A DNA stretch of 64,000 bases, from NCBI RefSeq assembly GCF_022496765.1, contig NZ_VANV01000017.1:62001-126000 (forward strand). The letters run 5' to 3'. The stretch comes from Acidaminobacter sp. JC074. GTDB lineage: Bacteria > Bacillota > Clostridia > Peptostreptococcales > Acidaminobacteraceae. Positions 44,058 to 53,387 of this stretch are shown here, piece by piece. A program made the position numbers and the translations under genes. Every line of letters begins with the position of its first letter. The stretch's first letter is position 1. The notes below the pieces were generated by a model, which searched no databases, was not told the DNA's origin, and worked only from the letters and a program-made list of their open reading frames with translations.

Positions 44058-44670
44058 ACTTAAATGCCTTGGTTACTCTCTTGGTTTGGTTTTTATTAAG
44101 CCCATCAAATCGTCCTCTTACAATGTCTAACAAGTCATCTTTATTGTCATCATTTAAAATAACCATATAATCTTCAACCCGTTTACCAAAATCTATAGGT
44201 CTACAAGCCTTTAAATAATCCAGCAAAATTGGATACAGATTGTCATAATAATCTTTTTCAACTGAAGCCAAGACCAAAAGTACTTTAATGCCTGTCACAT
44301 GGGTTATCAAACTACCTGTTTTTATCTTGTTTAAAATCAGATCAATGCGTGCATAAATCTTTTCGTGTTCTATCGCGGCTATGTTCCAAATGGCAATCAT
44401 AGCCCCCCAAACCATACGATTGTTTTTACTCGACAACAAGTCCAAGTAGGTATCCACATACTTAGAGATCAAGTCTGGCCTTATATAGCCTGCTTCATAG
44501 AGGACCTTTAGACAGTCACTGGCAACAGACTTGTTCTTATCGTATAAGTAGCTTGCCATTTCATCTAAGCCAGTTACATTTTCTTCACTCGCAAGCCTTC
44601 TGGCAAGTTCTTGATTGGGTACTTCATCTCTTCGTCCTAAATTGTAAGCAATTTCATCTATATAAGCCAT
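44038..44670 (-). CDS. HEAT-like helical repeat protein
   Basis: 210 residues (start ATG 44670, RBS AGGAGAG; the open frame runs on upstream but without an RBS). Regular pairs of helices, e.g. LDEMASYLYDKNKSVASDCL, MVWGAMIAIWNIAA and TGIKVLLVLASVEKDYYDNL, resemble HEAT/ARM repeats (about four). No enzymatic motif. Likely a protein-binding adaptor. It follows a membrane protein gene by 8 bp. Confidence 0.6.
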   Translation of the reverse strand: MAYIDEIAYNLGRRDEVPNQELARRLASEENVTGLDEMASYLYDKNKSVASDCLKVLYEAGYIRPDLISKYVDTYLDLLSSKNNRMVWGAMIAIWNIAAIEHEKIYARIDLILNKIKTGSLITHVTGIKVLLVLASVEKDYYDNLYPILLDYLKACRPIDFGKRVEDYMVILNDDNKDDLLDIVRGRFDGLNKNQTKRVTKAFKSKNIVL

Positions 44671-44678
44671 ATTCTCTC

Positions 44679-45209
44679 CTATAACACAAGCATTCTTAAG
44701 ACAAGTAAAACAATAAATAAAGCAATCGTTCCCTTCTTGTCTTTGATTATCAACTTTTCTACAAAGGCCGCTATCACATAAACTATACAAGCAATTAAAA
44801 GTTTCATATCAGATCCGCTCATTAGACTGAGCGGATAGAAAATACCCTTTAAATAAGCACTAAGAGCAATCATAGAAAAGAGACTATAAAAACCAAAGGC
44901 GTAGTTGGATAAGTTTTCTTCTAGTGATACATCCTTTTTTCTAGATATAAATAGAATCACAAATATGCTGACGACAATGCCTCCTATCAAGTTAAAGTTA
45001 TAAGGGGCTGGATTGATAATAGAAAATACATTACCGGAAAAACTAGACAAATGTAAGGCGACATAGACTAGTCTAGCACCTAGTAGTCCTAAAATCGCCC
45101 CATAAAAGAACTGGTCTGAAATCAGCTTTCTTTTTTCCTTCTTATTTGTCAAAGCCAACACAAAATGATTGACTATGAAAGGGATTATATCTATAAGTCT
45201 AAATAACAT
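44679..45209 (-). CDS. Small Lgt-like membrane protein
   Basis: 176 residues, five or six membrane segments. FFYGAILGLLGARLVYVALH and PYNFNLIGGIVVSIFVILF resemble the conserved parts of prolipoprotein diacylglyceryl transferase (Lgt), but the protein is about 100 residues shorter and the strictly conserved Lgt His/Arg residues are not clear. It may be a non-catalytic relative. RBS AAGGAG. Confidence 0.5.
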   Translation of the reverse strand: MLFRLIDIIPFIVNHFVLALTNKKEKRKLISDQFFYGAILGLLGARLVYVALHLSSFSGNVFSIINPAPYNFNLIGGIVVSIFVILFISRKKDVSLEENLSNYAFGFYSLFSMIALSAYLKGIFYPLSLMSGSDMKLLIACIVYVIAAFVEKLIIKDKKGTIALFIVLLVLRMLVL

Positions 45210-45218
45210 AAGTACTCC

Positions 45219-45509
45219 TTAATTTTGTGAATAATTTTCATTATTTTTAAGCGCATATTCAGCCCGCATAAGTTCCTTGCCTATATAAGCTGCATGGCTA
45301 AGTGAACTTATCCACTTATTTTCAAGTATAGTCCAGTAGAGATTTCTTGCATCATGCCCTCTAATGGTGCGGATGATTTTCTTGTCGTAATTATAGTGGT
45401 CAACATAAATACACTTATCACTGTGGTCAACCTTTATAACAAAGTAGCCAGCTTGGTCAAGTTCTATATCATATGGGTCTTTTTCTATAGCATCAATTAT
45501 CTCAGTCAT
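45219..45509 (-). CDS. Small DUF4346-like protein
   Basis: 96 residues. Core phrases AGYFVIKVDHSDKCIYVDHY, IRGHDARNLYWTI and LSHAAYIGKELMRAEYAL recall DUF4346. The start is ATG 45509 or the one directly before; AAGGAG precedes. First gene of a three-gene unit with the Lgt-like and HEAT-like genes. Function unknown. Confidence 0.5.
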   Translation of the reverse strand: MTEIIDAIEKDPYDIELDQAGYFVIKVDHSDKCIYVDHYNYDKKIIRTIRGHDARNLYWTILENKWISSLSHAAYIGKELMRAEYALKNNENYSQN

Positions 45510-45551
45510 CATAAACTCCTTTGACTTCAATTATATCACAAAAATATTCAC

Positions 45552-45579
45552 TAAGAGGATGGACATTTTCTGTCGATAA
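45552..45579 (+). promoter_or_regulatory. Sigma-28-like promoter of the calcium-loop protein gene
   Basis: TAAG (45552-45555), a 16-base spacer and GTCGATAA (45572-45579): one mismatch in each box to TAAA-N15-GCCGATAA. ~45 bp before the ATG; weaker than the HD-GYP copy. Confidence 0.45.
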
Positions 45580-45624
45580 CTCTTATAGAAATGGACGTCA
45601 ATTTCCAGTAAAGGAGGTGAATTC

Positions 45625-46533
45625 ATGAGAATTGCTCAGTACGGCATCGTTCAAGACGCATGGAACCGTTCGTACAGGCAAAGACAAGTATCAAGTCAAA
45701 CCAAAGTCTCTGAGGATACAAAGAAAGCCCTAGTATTCAAGAACATTCTCGACGAGGAGCGTCAAAAGAATGTTCAGGAAGACTTGATCAATCTAGATCT
45801 TGTAGGAACACTGATCGCAATTCTTTCAGGTCAAAAGCTGAATCAGCAGTCATGGAATCAATCCAATAGATTCTATCAGGCAAATACAAATGTAGAAATG
45901 ACTGTACTAGAAACTACATCTGTACACACAGCTATGACATTTACATCTACTGGAGTCGTCCAAACGGAATCAGGTGAGATCATTAATTATACTTGCAATG
46001 TATCTTTTAGCAAGTCTTACTTTGAGTCTGTAAAATCTACTGTTAGGTCAAATAATTTTATAGATCCTTTGGTCTTTAACATCGATTGCAAAGGGATGAA
46101 CCTATCTGGTAAAACCATTCAGATGGATCTAGATTTAGATGGTCATATCGACACCTTTAATATGCTTCAAAAAGGCAGTGGTTTCTTGGTATTAGACCGT
46201 AATAAAAACGGCAAAGTAGATGATGGCTCAGAACTCTTTGGTCCAAGAACTGACAATGGTTTTGCTGAACTAAAGGTTTATGATGAAGATAATAATTTAT
46301 GGATCGATGAAAACGATGACATCTATAAAGAACTAAAGATATGGATGATTGATGAAGACGGTAAAGAAACACTGATTCCACTTAAAGAAGCAGATATCGG
46401 TGCTATTTATCTGGATTCTGTAAACAGCCACTTTGATCTGAAAGATGGTCAGAAAAAAGGACGAATTGCAAGGTCTGGCGTTTTCCTAAAAGAAAATGGT
46501 CAGGCAGGTGCTATTCATGAAGTTAAACTTTAA
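45625..46533 (+). CDS. Protein with EF-hand-like calcium loops, unknown function
   Basis: 302 residues, no signal peptide or membrane segment. Three acidic loops in ~165-240: DLDLDGHIDTF, DRNKNGKVDDGSELFG and DEDNNLWIDENDD, all fitting DxDxDG-type calcium sites; the middle loop with DGSELFG is shared with large RTX/VCBS-type secreted proteins. Residues 1-150 are unrecognised. RBS AAAGGAGGTG is excellent. Possibly released or surface protein of the motility regulon, judging by the sigma-28-like promoter; inference. Confidence 0.65.
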   Translation: MRIAQYGIVQDAWNRSYRQRQVSSQTKVSEDTKKALVFKNILDEERQKNVQEDLINLDLVGTLIAILSGQKLNQQSWNQSNRFYQANTNVEMTVLETTSVHTAMTFTSTGVVQTESGEIINYTCNVSFSKSYFESVKSTVRSNNFIDPLVFNIDCKGMNLSGKTIQMDLDLDGHIDTFNMLQKGSGFLVLDRNKNGKVDDGSELFGPRTDNGFAELKVYDEDNNLWIDENDDIYKELKIWMIDEDGKETLIPLKEADIGAIYLDSVNSHFDLKDGQKKGRIARSGVFLKENGQAGAIHEVKL

Positions 46534-46560
46534 GAGGAAACCTATCGGTTTCCTCTTCCT
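46532..46560. terminator. Bidirectional terminator
   Basis: The 11-bp perfect stem AAGAGGAAACC (46532-46542) and GGTTTCCTCTT (46547-46557) with loop TATC lies across the ends of the convergent genes. U-run tails are short. Confidence 0.65.
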
Positions 46561-47453
46561 ATGATGTACCACTTGGGTATCACTTCATTAAAATTATCAA
46601 AATCATCCAGTACTGCCTGGGCCTGTTTTTTCATAACACTTACTTCCTTTTGACCAAATGGAATAGCCCATGGCAAAGATGACAGCGTATTAGATGAAAT
46701 ATAAAGGGCTAAGAGCCTAAAAAACACTTCTGGCACATTTCCTTTAAAATAACCATCAAGGCGTCCTGCCGCAAAATAAGGGCTTATGTCCTTGTCCCAC
46801 ACAATCCTGTTAAATTCTTCCCATGGATCACCAAAATCATGCCTGTTAAAATCTATCACACCTATATGGCCTTCTTCATTTAAGATAAGATTGCCCACAT
46901 GAAAGTCACCATGATGAAATGTGATGGGCCTATCATCCAAAAGATGTCTAGACCTTTTTATATAATCTAGGAAGTAATGATCAGAGGGATATTTAAGGTC
47001 ACACGCTTCATACATAAGCATTTTCTTGTCGATTTTATTGTTGAACTTTTGAGACCATGAAAATGGTTCAAAAGCTATGTCTGTGCCGTGTATGGATTTA
47101 AGAATTTCCCCTGCTTCATAGCCTAATTCATACTGTCTTTTAAGAGATAAACTTGGAAGTGCAGACTCTAAATCCTGACCAAGAATCCACTTGAGAATCA
47201 TATAAGTCCCTTGACTGCATAAACCCATATCATAAGGTATAGACATGTCAAAGCCGCACTTAGAAATTTCTTTTAAGACTTCAAACTCCTTTAGTTTCGA
47301 GTCATAAGTCTCTCTTGAAGAGATTCTTAATTGCAAATGGTCTCCTTCATGAGTGATAACGTGATATTTCTTATCTTCTGACCACCCTTTATCTACAAAC
47401 TCAATAGACCTCCAAGCATCATAACCTGGTATGTCACTAAACTGCTTCATCAT
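46542..47453 (-). CDS. Aminoglycoside/choline phosphotransferase-fold kinase
   Basis: 303 residues. Kinase motifs: LKWILGQDLESAL in the N-lobe, HHGDFHVGNLILNEEGHIGV (Brenner motif with catalytic Asp) and VIDFNRHDFGDPWEEF (metal-binding Asp). This fold phosphorylates small molecules such as aminoglycosides, macrolides, choline or sugars; the substrate cannot be told from sequence. Last gene of a four-gene unit; ATGA overlap with the GNAT gene. Confidence 0.82.
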   Translation of the reverse strand: MMKQFSDIPGYDAWRSIEFVDKGWSEDKKYHVITHEGDHLQLRISSRETYDSKLKEFEVLKEISKCGFDMSIPYDMGLCSQGTYMILKWILGQDLESALPSLSLKRQYELGYEAGEILKSIHGTDIAFEPFSWSQKFNNKIDKKMLMYEACDLKYPSDHYFLDYIKRSRHLLDDRPITFHHGDFHVGNLILNEEGHIGVIDFNRHDFGDPWEEFNRIVWDKDISPYFAAGRLDGYFKGNVPEVFFRLLALYISSNTLSSLPWAIPFGQKEVSVMKKQAQAVLDDFDNFNEVIPKWYIIGRGNR

Positions 47454-48052
47454 TTTATAGCCTCTTTTTTCATAGCAAGCATAATCTTAATACCAGCATG
47501 TTTTTCTAATATATCATTTTCATATTCACCTGTAACTTCAAAGCCATAACGCTTATAAAGCTTAAAGGCACCTTGATTGTCTGCTAAAACACCTAGGCTC
47601 AAATACCTGATTGCCTGATTTTCTAAAGCCATATCATAGGCGAAATCTAAAAGCTTAGTGCCGACACCCTTGCCCCGAGCATGAGGTGTCACTGCTAGTA
47701 TTTCTATATAGAGATCTTCCTCCATGATTTTTTCTTCAATCAAAGATAAGACAAAACCTGTTTTGATCAACTTGAAAATCCCCATGGTCAAGAAGTCTTT
47801 AAGACTAGGCAGGCTATGTTTTTCTTTAGAAGAAGCTCTCATCAGTTTTATAACACCAAGCAGCTTTTCATTTTCTTCTGCGACATAATAAAACTGTATG
47901 TTTTCTTTTACCTTAAAAAAGACAGTCTGTATCAGTTTTTTTGCTTGACTATCTTCTAAAGCTTGCAGGGGTTTGGCCTTAGACCAAAAGGCTGCATGAT
48001 ACATATCAACAACCTGAGATATATCTTTTTTCTTCATTTGGCGTATGATCAT
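47450..48052 (-). CDS. GNAT-family N-acetyltransferase
   Basis: 200 residues. Acetyl-CoA site: YIEILAVTPHARGKGVGTKL (Q/RxxGxG/A) at ~115-134, then ALENQAIRYLSLGVLADNQG and FKLYKRYGFEVTGEYE. RBS AAAGGAG. Substrate unknown. ATGA overlap with the downstream kinase gene. Confidence 0.85.
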   Translation of the reverse strand: MIIRQMKKKDISQVVDMYHAAFWSKAKPLQALEDSQAKKLIQTVFFKVKENIQFYYVAEENEKLLGVIKLMRASSKEKHSLPSLKDFLTMGIFKLIKTGFVLSLIEEKIMEEDLYIEILAVTPHARGKGVGTKLLDFAYDMALENQAIRYLSLGVLADNQGAFKLYKRYGFEVTGEYENDILEKHAGIKIMLAMKKEAIK

Positions 48053-48063
48053 ATTAGACTCCT

Positions 48064-48621
48064 TTACAAAGAAATTTCCTTTCTTGAAAGCAGTTTGTCC
48101 CCATCAAAATCAAATCTCATAATCAAAGGCATTTTGTGTCTGATGGATTCAAAACCTTCTAACAAAAATGATGTATCGTAATAATTGATAATTGTAGCTA
48201 GGGCTGTACCATGTGTGGACACAACTAGAACCTGATCCTTATGTCTATCTAATAACTCCTTAAGCACAGCTATATTTCTTGTTTGAACTTCATTAAGAGA
48301 CTCACCTTTTTCAAGTTTATAATCGAAGTCGTCCCACTGGTTTTTACAAAAGCCATCAAAATCTTCTACCCAACGTCCAATACAACGTTCCCTTAAATCA
48401 GATATTGGATGGATTTCTTGGTCTAATGCTTGAGCCAAAGGACCAATTGTATCAAGAGTTCTATCATAGGGACTTGAATAAATGACATCAATCGACTTGT
48501 CTTTTAATACTTCTTTTACTTTTAAAGCACCTTTTAGCCCTTCCTCAGTTAAGGGTCTTATGGCTTCTTCTTTTACTGAATGATCTACTTTTGCATGTCT
48601 TACGAAATAAATTACTGTCAT
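48064..48621 (-). CDS. Histidine phosphatase family protein
   Basis: 185 residues. RHA nucleophile motif at 8-10 (VIYFVRHAKVDHS), second Arg in YSSPYDRTLDT, second His in LVVSTHGTALATI. Substrate unknown. RBS lies in the last codons of rlmI (AAGAGGTAA), so it is translationally coupled to it. Confidence 0.82.
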   Translation of the reverse strand: MTVIYFVRHAKVDHSVKEEAIRPLTEEGLKGALKVKEVLKDKSIDVIYSSPYDRTLDTIGPLAQALDQEIHPISDLRERCIGRWVEDFDGFCKNQWDDFDYKLEKGESLNEVQTRNIAVLKELLDRHKDQVLVVSTHGTALATIINYYDTSFLLEGFESIRHKMPLIMRFDFDGDKLLSRKEISL

Positions 48622-48623
48622 GA

Positions 48624-49823
48624 TTACCTCTTATGTTTTTTTAGAAAAACAACCTTCAGGTAATTGCCTTCTTTAAAAGTCTTGGTTGTTTTAAAGTCAC
48701 TCGGTAGTGTGTATTCTTCTAATATACTGTATGGGTATCTCATCTGGCTAAAAGCATCTTCTATAAAAGTTTTAAACTTCTTCATATTGAAAAGACTGCA
48801 GTTTGTAGATGCAACAATAACCCCCTCATCCTCAGTGATGGCGATGGCCTCTTTAAGTAAGTTTGTATAATCCTTTTGAGCAGAAAACTTAAACTTCTTT
48901 GATTTTGCAAAACTTGGCGGATCAAGAATAACAGTATCAAACTTCAGCCCTTTTTTGACAGCATATTTGAAGTAATTAAAGACATCCTCAACTAAGATAT
49001 CATGTCCTTCATAGTCCAGTTCATTTAAAGAAAAATGTTCTCTGGTTCTCGGTAAAGACCTATTGGCTAAATCCACACTGGTCGTCTTTTTTGCACCACC
49101 CAGTGCTGCATAGATAGAAAATGCACCTGTATATGAAAAAGTATTTAAGACACTTTTATCTTTAGAGTACTTCTTTCTAATGGCATTTCTTACATCTCTT
49201 TGATCTAAGAAAACACCAACCATAGCACCTTCGTTTAAATAGATTGCAAAATGAACACCATTTTCTTTAACAACAAGTGGAAACTCTCCCCTTGTCCCCA
49301 TAACAAAGCCATCCTCTTCTATGTACTTACCTTGAGTATCAAAACGCTTCTTCTGATAGATACCCTTGAAGTCTACAATTCTTTTTAATGAGTTGATGAC
49401 ATGGTCTCTAAACTTATAACAGCCCTTACTATACCAGTTAATCAAGTAATAGCCATCAAAGTAATCAATGGTAAAACCACCAAAACCATCTCCTTCACCA
49501 TTAAATACTCGAAAGGCATTGGTGTCCTTGGATCTATAAAGCGACTTTCTTCTATCAATGGCTTCAATTAGACGTTTTTCAACAAATGAAATATCGATAA
49601 CTTGTTTTTCTTCTTTGGTAAGTATCCAGCCATAACCCTTGTTTTGTCTGCCATAATAACCTTTACCGATAAAACGTCCTTGTGGGTCTACAAGTTTGAT
49701 GATGTCCCCTTCTTTATTAAGAGCACCAATGTTTTCTATGGCTTCTTTGGTTAAAAGTGGATAGCCACTTCTATATTGATTGACATGTTTAGGTTTTATT
49801 TTTACTATAATTTCTTTTTTCAT
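48624..49823 (-). CDS. rlmI: 23S rRNA (cytosine-C5) methyltransferase, RlmI-like
   Basis: 399 residues. N-terminal PUA domain (~1-75, VKIKPKHVNQYRSGYPLLTK, VDPQGRFIGKGYYGRQN), a central EEHEA-type domain, then a Rossmann methyltransferase: VLNTFSYTGAFSIYAALGGA (SAM site), DTVILDPPSFAKSKKFKF (motif IV) and ASTNCSLFNMKKF (Cys nucleophile). Modifies C1962 in E. coli RlmI. First gene of the unit. Confidence 0.9.
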   Translation of the reverse strand: MKKEIIVKIKPKHVNQYRSGYPLLTKEAIENIGALNKEGDIIKLVDPQGRFIGKGYYGRQNKGYGWILTKEEKQVIDISFVEKRLIEAIDRRKSLYRSKDTNAFRVFNGEGDGFGGFTIDYFDGYYLINWYSKGCYKFRDHVINSLKRIVDFKGIYQKKRFDTQGKYIEEDGFVMGTRGEFPLVVKENGVHFAIYLNEGAMVGVFLDQRDVRNAIRKKYSKDKSVLNTFSYTGAFSIYAALGGAKKTTSVDLANRSLPRTREHFSLNELDYEGHDILVEDVFNYFKYAVKKGLKFDTVILDPPSFAKSKKFKFSAQKDYTNLLKEAIAITEDEGVIVASTNCSLFNMKKFKTFIEDAFSQMRYPYSILEEYTLPSDFKTTKTFKEGNYLKVVFLKKHKR

Positions 49824-49925
49824 TATTCTTCCTCGAATCTTAGGTTTAATCTCTACTCATTATAGCATTTCTTAAGCTCAAACTAAATAAGAACCGCCAA
49901 CATCTAGAAAGCTTCTACATCAAAA

Positions 49926-49958
49926 ACATAAAAACAGCCTAGGTTTACACCTAGACTG
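49926..49958 (-). terminator. Terminator of the opp operon
   Basis: The stem CAGCCTAGGT (49935-49944) with ACCTAGACTG (49949-49958), one G-U pair, loop TTAC; on minus TTTTTATG follows. ~45 bp after the last gene. Confidence 0.8.
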
Positions 49959-50002
49959 CATTAATTTGAATAAATAATACTGACGACTTGCTAGAATAAA
50001 TC

Positions 50003-50215
50003 TTATCCAAAGAACAGCATGGAAATGAAATAATAAGCAAGTAATACAATGATTACGACAGGCAAAATTGTTGTCAAAGCAGCAATTACTAATGCCATAT
50101 GATCATTTTTTTCGAACTCAGTTTCATCTCTAAGTTTATTTAACAACTCAGTTTCTTCCTGAGCTTTTCTTCTTTTGGATTTTAGACTATCATCTAATTC
50201 ATCGTTTAGCTTCAT
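50003..50215 (-). CDS. 70-residue membrane protein at the end of opp operon 1
   Basis: Residues 1-38 are charged and helix-rich (KLNDELDDSLKSKRRKAQEE, ELLNKLRDETEFEK); residues ~40-67 are one membrane segment or hairpin (MALVIAALTTILPVVIIVLL). ATG overlaps the oppF stop (4 bp), RBS AGGAG, so it is a real coupled gene. No family recognised; probably a small subunit or regulator of the importer. Confidence 0.7.
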   Translation of the reverse strand: MKLNDELDDSLKSKRRKAQEETELLNKLRDETEFEKNDHMALVIAALTTILPVVIIVLLAYYFISMLFFG

Positions 50216-51390
50216 ATTTCAACTCCTGGGAAGTGACAAGCTACAAAGTGACCTTTTTCAACTTCATTGAACGCTGGTACTTTCTTAGTACAGATATCCT
50301 TAGCAGCAGGACATCTAGTATGGAACTTACAACCAGTTGGTACAATAACGTTTGAAGGAATATCACCTTCTAGTAAAATTCTTCTCTTGTTTCTTGATTT
50401 TTCTAAATCAGTTTCTGGAATCGCTGATAATAATGCCTTTGTGTATGGATGTAATGGGTTTTCATATAAGCTGTGCTTATCAGTAAACTCAACCATATCA
50501 CCTAAGTACATAACACCGATTCTATCAGAGATATGCTTAACTACAGATAAGTCATGCGAAATGAATAAGTAAGCCATTCCGAACTTCTTCTGTAAGTCGT
50601 TTAATAAGTTGATAACCTGAGACTGGATAGATACGTCAAGTGCTGATACGGCCTCATCACATACGATGAACTTAGGCTTAAGTGCTAATGCTCTTGCGAT
50701 ACCGATTCTTTGACGCTGACCACCAGAGAACTCATGTGGATATCTGTAGATCATGTAGTCATCAAGACCACAAGTCTTCATGATTTCTTTTACATAGTTT
50801 TCAAATTCATCATCTCTTGACTTATAGATACCATGCTCTAAAAGTGCTTCACCAATAATTTGACCAACTGTTTGTCTTGGGTTTAGTGAAGAATATGGAT
50901 CCTGGAAGATGATTTGCATTTCTTGACGTAGCGGAATCATATCAGTTTCTGAGTAATCAGTGATATTTACACCATTGAAGAAGATTTCACCAGCAGTTGG
51001 CTCATATAATTTCAATACTGTTCTACCGTAAGTAGATTTACCACAACCAGACTCACCAACAAGACCAACTGTTTCACCTTCATAAATAGTCAGGTTGATA
51101 CCGTCATTTGCCTTTACGTAAAGTCTTTCGCCATGTACTTCTGAAAGAGCATCGTACTCAACTAAAACATGCTTTAAGTCAGCTGCGAACTCTTTACCGT
51201 TTTCCATTTGCTTAACAAGATCTTCTACGAAGTCTTTGTCTTTGCCGTTAACAGAAGCATCAGGATAGTTTGTTTTGTATAATTTTACAGCTTGAGCTGC
51301 TAATCTTTTTAGATTTTTCTTTTCGTTTCTTCTTTTACCTGTAGGGAAATACTGCTTTAATCCCTTAGATTCTAATAAAACATTAGGCAT
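50212..51390 (-). CDS. oppF: Oligopeptide ABC transporter ATPase OppF (with N-terminal insertion)
   Basis: 392 residues. Walker A GESGCGKST at 112-120, Q-loop IIFQDPYSS, signature FSGGQRQR, Walker B FIVCDEAVSAL, H-loop ISHDLSVV, then the oligo_HPY tail with CKFHTRCPAAKDIC (cluster-type cysteines). Unusual: ~70 charged residues (about 20-90) are inserted between the first beta strand (LKQYFPTGKR) and the strand leading to Walker A (YVKANDGINLTIYEGE). Provides ATP hydrolysis for peptide import with OppD. 8-bp overlap with oppD. Confidence 0.93.
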   Translation of the reverse strand: MPNVLLESKGLKQYFPTGKRRNEKKNLKRLAAQAVKLYKTNYPDASVNGKDKDFVEDLVKQMENGKEFAADLKHVLVEYDALSEVHGERLYVKANDGINLTIYEGETVGLVGESGCGKSTYGRTVLKLYEPTAGEIFFNGVNITDYSETDMIPLRQEMQIIFQDPYSSLNPRQTVGQIIGEALLEHGIYKSRDDEFENYVKEIMKTCGLDDYMIYRYPHEFSGGQRQRIGIARALALKPKFIVCDEAVSALDVSIQSQVINLLNDLQKKFGMAYLFISHDLSVVKHISDRIGVMYLGDMVEFTDKHSLYENPLHPYTKALLSAIPETDLEKSRNKRRILLEGDIPSNVIVPTGCKFHTRCPAAKDICTKKVPAFNEVEKGHFVACHFPGVEI

Positions 51391-52375
51391 TTCTACCCCC
51401 CGTTTCTGGATAAAAACATCTTACCAGATGTCCACTTTCTACCTCTACCAATTCTGGTTTCTCATTAATACACTTGTCAGTTGCAAATTCACAACGCGTT
51501 GAGAATCTACAGCCAATTGGTAACTTTAATGGGTGAGGAACACTACCTTCAATTTGATCTAAGTATTCAACTTCTTCATCTAATACTGGGATAGACTTTA
51601 ATAAACCTTCCTTGTATGGATGAGAATATTTAGCTGCTCTATCAAATATTGTATCAACAGAAGCTCTTTCAACAATTTCACCAGTATACATAACTGCAAC
51701 GTCGTCTGCAAGTTCTGCAATCGCACCTAAGTCATGTGTGATGAACATGATAGCTGTATTATGCTTAGTCTTAAGATCATTCATTAATTTGAAGATCTGT
51801 GCTTGAATTGTAACGTCAAGTGCAGTTGTAGGCTCATCCGCGATTAATAGCTTAGGCTCACATGCAAGTGCCATTGCAATCATAACACGCTGTCTCATAC
51901 CACCTGATAATTGGAACGGGTAGTTGTAAACAACAGATTCAGGGTTAGGAATCTTTACTTCTCTTAAAAGATCCACTGCTGCCTGCCATGCTTCATCCTT
52001 AGATTTTCCTTGGTGAAGAATGATTGGTTCACTTAACTGTCTACCGATACGGTGAACAGGGTTTAATGATGTCATTGGCTCCTGGAAGATCATTGAGATA
52101 TCATTACCACGAATGCCTCTCATCTCTTCTTTAGATAAGTCAACTAAGTTAACACCATTGAAGTTGATTTCACCCTTAACAATTCTACCAGGGTGCTCTA
52201 TTAAATTTAAAATACTGAAAGATGAAACTGACTTACCTGAACCTGACTCTCCAACGATACCTAGAGTTTTACCAGCTTCAATTGTAAAATCAACACCTTG
52301 AACAGCTTTCACTGTACCTTTATTTGTGAAAAAGTAAGTGTGTAAATCTTTAACCTCAAGTAAATTCTTAGCCAT
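51383..52375 (-). CDS. oppD: Oligopeptide ABC transporter ATPase OppD
   Basis: 330 residues, normal length. Walker [13 protein letters not shown]-loop [10 protein letters not shown], signature [11 protein letters not shown], Walker [15 protein letters not shown]-loop [11 protein letters not shown]-terminal oligo_HPY with [14 protein letters not shown]. Works as a heterodimer with OppF. It overlaps oppC and oppF by 8 bp each. Confidence 0.94.
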   Translation of the reverse strand: MAKNLLEVKDLHTYFFTNKGTVKAVQGVDFTIEAGKTLGIVGESGSGKSVSSFSILNLIEHPGRIVKGEINFNGVNLVDLSKEEMRGIRGNDISMIFQEPMTSLNPVHRIGRQLSEPIILHQGKSKDEAWQAAVDLLREVKIPNPESVVYNYPFQLSGGMRQRVMIAMALACEPKLLIADEPTTALDVTIQAQIFKLMNDLKTKHNTAIMFITHDLGAIAELADDVAVMYTGEIVERASVDTIFDRAAKYSHPYKEGLLKSIPVLDEEVEYLDQIEGSVPHPLKLPIGCRFSTRCEFATDKCINEKPELVEVESGHLVRCFYPETGGRNA

Positions 52376-53387
52376 TTACACTACCTCCCTTTGCTGCTAA
52401 TTTCGCAGCTTGTTTCTCTGCTTTTCTTGCTGCTTTCTGTGCTTTTCTTTGCTCTTTTGTTGTGTAATCAGCTTTAGGGTCAATCGCTTCTCTTAAACCT
52501 TCACCAATTAAGTTAATTGACATGATGAATAAGAATAACATTGTTCCTGGGAATACCCAAATCCACCAGAACTTTCTTAATGAAGTCGAGTTAGAAGCAG
52601 CTTTTGCTAATAAAGCACCCCATGTAGGAATTGGCTCTGTTACAGATAAACCTAAGAATGATAAGAATGACTCACTAAGGATTGCACCGGCAAATGTTAA
52701 TGTACCAGATACAACTACCATTGCTAATACGTTTGGAATTAAGTGACGCATGATTTGGTTACGCTTCTTAATACCTAATGCTTTTGTTGCAAGGATAAAT
52801 TCTTGTTCTCTTAAAGAAAGAATTTGTCCACGAACCAGTCTTGCAAGACCTGTCCATCTAATGAAACCAAGTATGAAAATGATTACGAATAATCTAAACT
52901 CAGCAGGTTGATCTCTAAATACTGCAGAAATGATAAATGCTAATGCTAAGAATGGGAATGAGTAAATAACCTCAACAATTCTCATGATAACAGCATCTAC
53001 CTTACCACCGAAGTAACCAGCGATTGCACCCATAGTTACACCGATTGTTACAGCCATAAATGTTGATAAGAAACCAACTTGTAATGAAATCCAACCACCT
53101 TCGAATACACGAACGATAGTATTTCTACCATACTTATCTGTACCGAAAGGATGTTGCCAAGATGGTGGAAGATTTTTCATTGAAGCATCAGTGAATGAAA
53201 AATCATAGTTAGTAACTGTTGTATAAATGTGTGTAACAACTACGATTGATACGATTGCTGTAAATAACCAGAAACCGAACATTGCAAGTCTGTTAGACTT
53301 AAATTTAATGATAATCTGTTGCGTAGGTGAAAGAATGACTTCGTCTTCTTTACTAAACCCTTTTGCGTCTTTTGTAGCTTCAGACAT
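52368..53387 (-). CDS. oppC: Oligopeptide ABC transporter permease OppC
   Basis: 339 residues with an extended cytoplasmic N-terminus, six membrane segments and the EAA loop (ATKALGIKKRNQIMRHLIP). The last ~30 residues are a Lys/Ala-rich tail (KEQRKAQKAARKAEKQAAKL), longer than usual. TAATG overlap with oppB. Confidence 0.93.
   Translation of the reverse strand: MSEATKDAKGFSKEDEVILSPTQQIIIKFKSNRLAMFGFWLFTAIVSIVVVTHIYTTVTNYDFSFTDASMKNLPPSWQHPFGTDKYGRNTIVRVFEGGWISLQVGFLSTFMAVTIGVTMGAIAGYFGGKVDAVIMRIVEVIYSFPFLALAFIISAVFRDQPAEFRLFVIIFILGFIRWTGLARLVRGQILSLREQEFILATKALGIKKRNQIMRHLIPNVLAMVVVSGTLTFAGAILSESFLSFLGLSVTEPIPTWGALLAKAASNSTSLRKFWWIWVFPGTMLFLFIMSINLIGEGLREAIDPKADYTTKEQRKAQKAARKAEKQAAKLAAKGGSVNG

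Noticed and set aside
46542..47453. Antibiotic-resistance gene
   Set aside because: The kinase fold is shared by many metabolic enzymes, and neighbours (rlmI, GNAT, phosphatase) show no resistance or mobile context.
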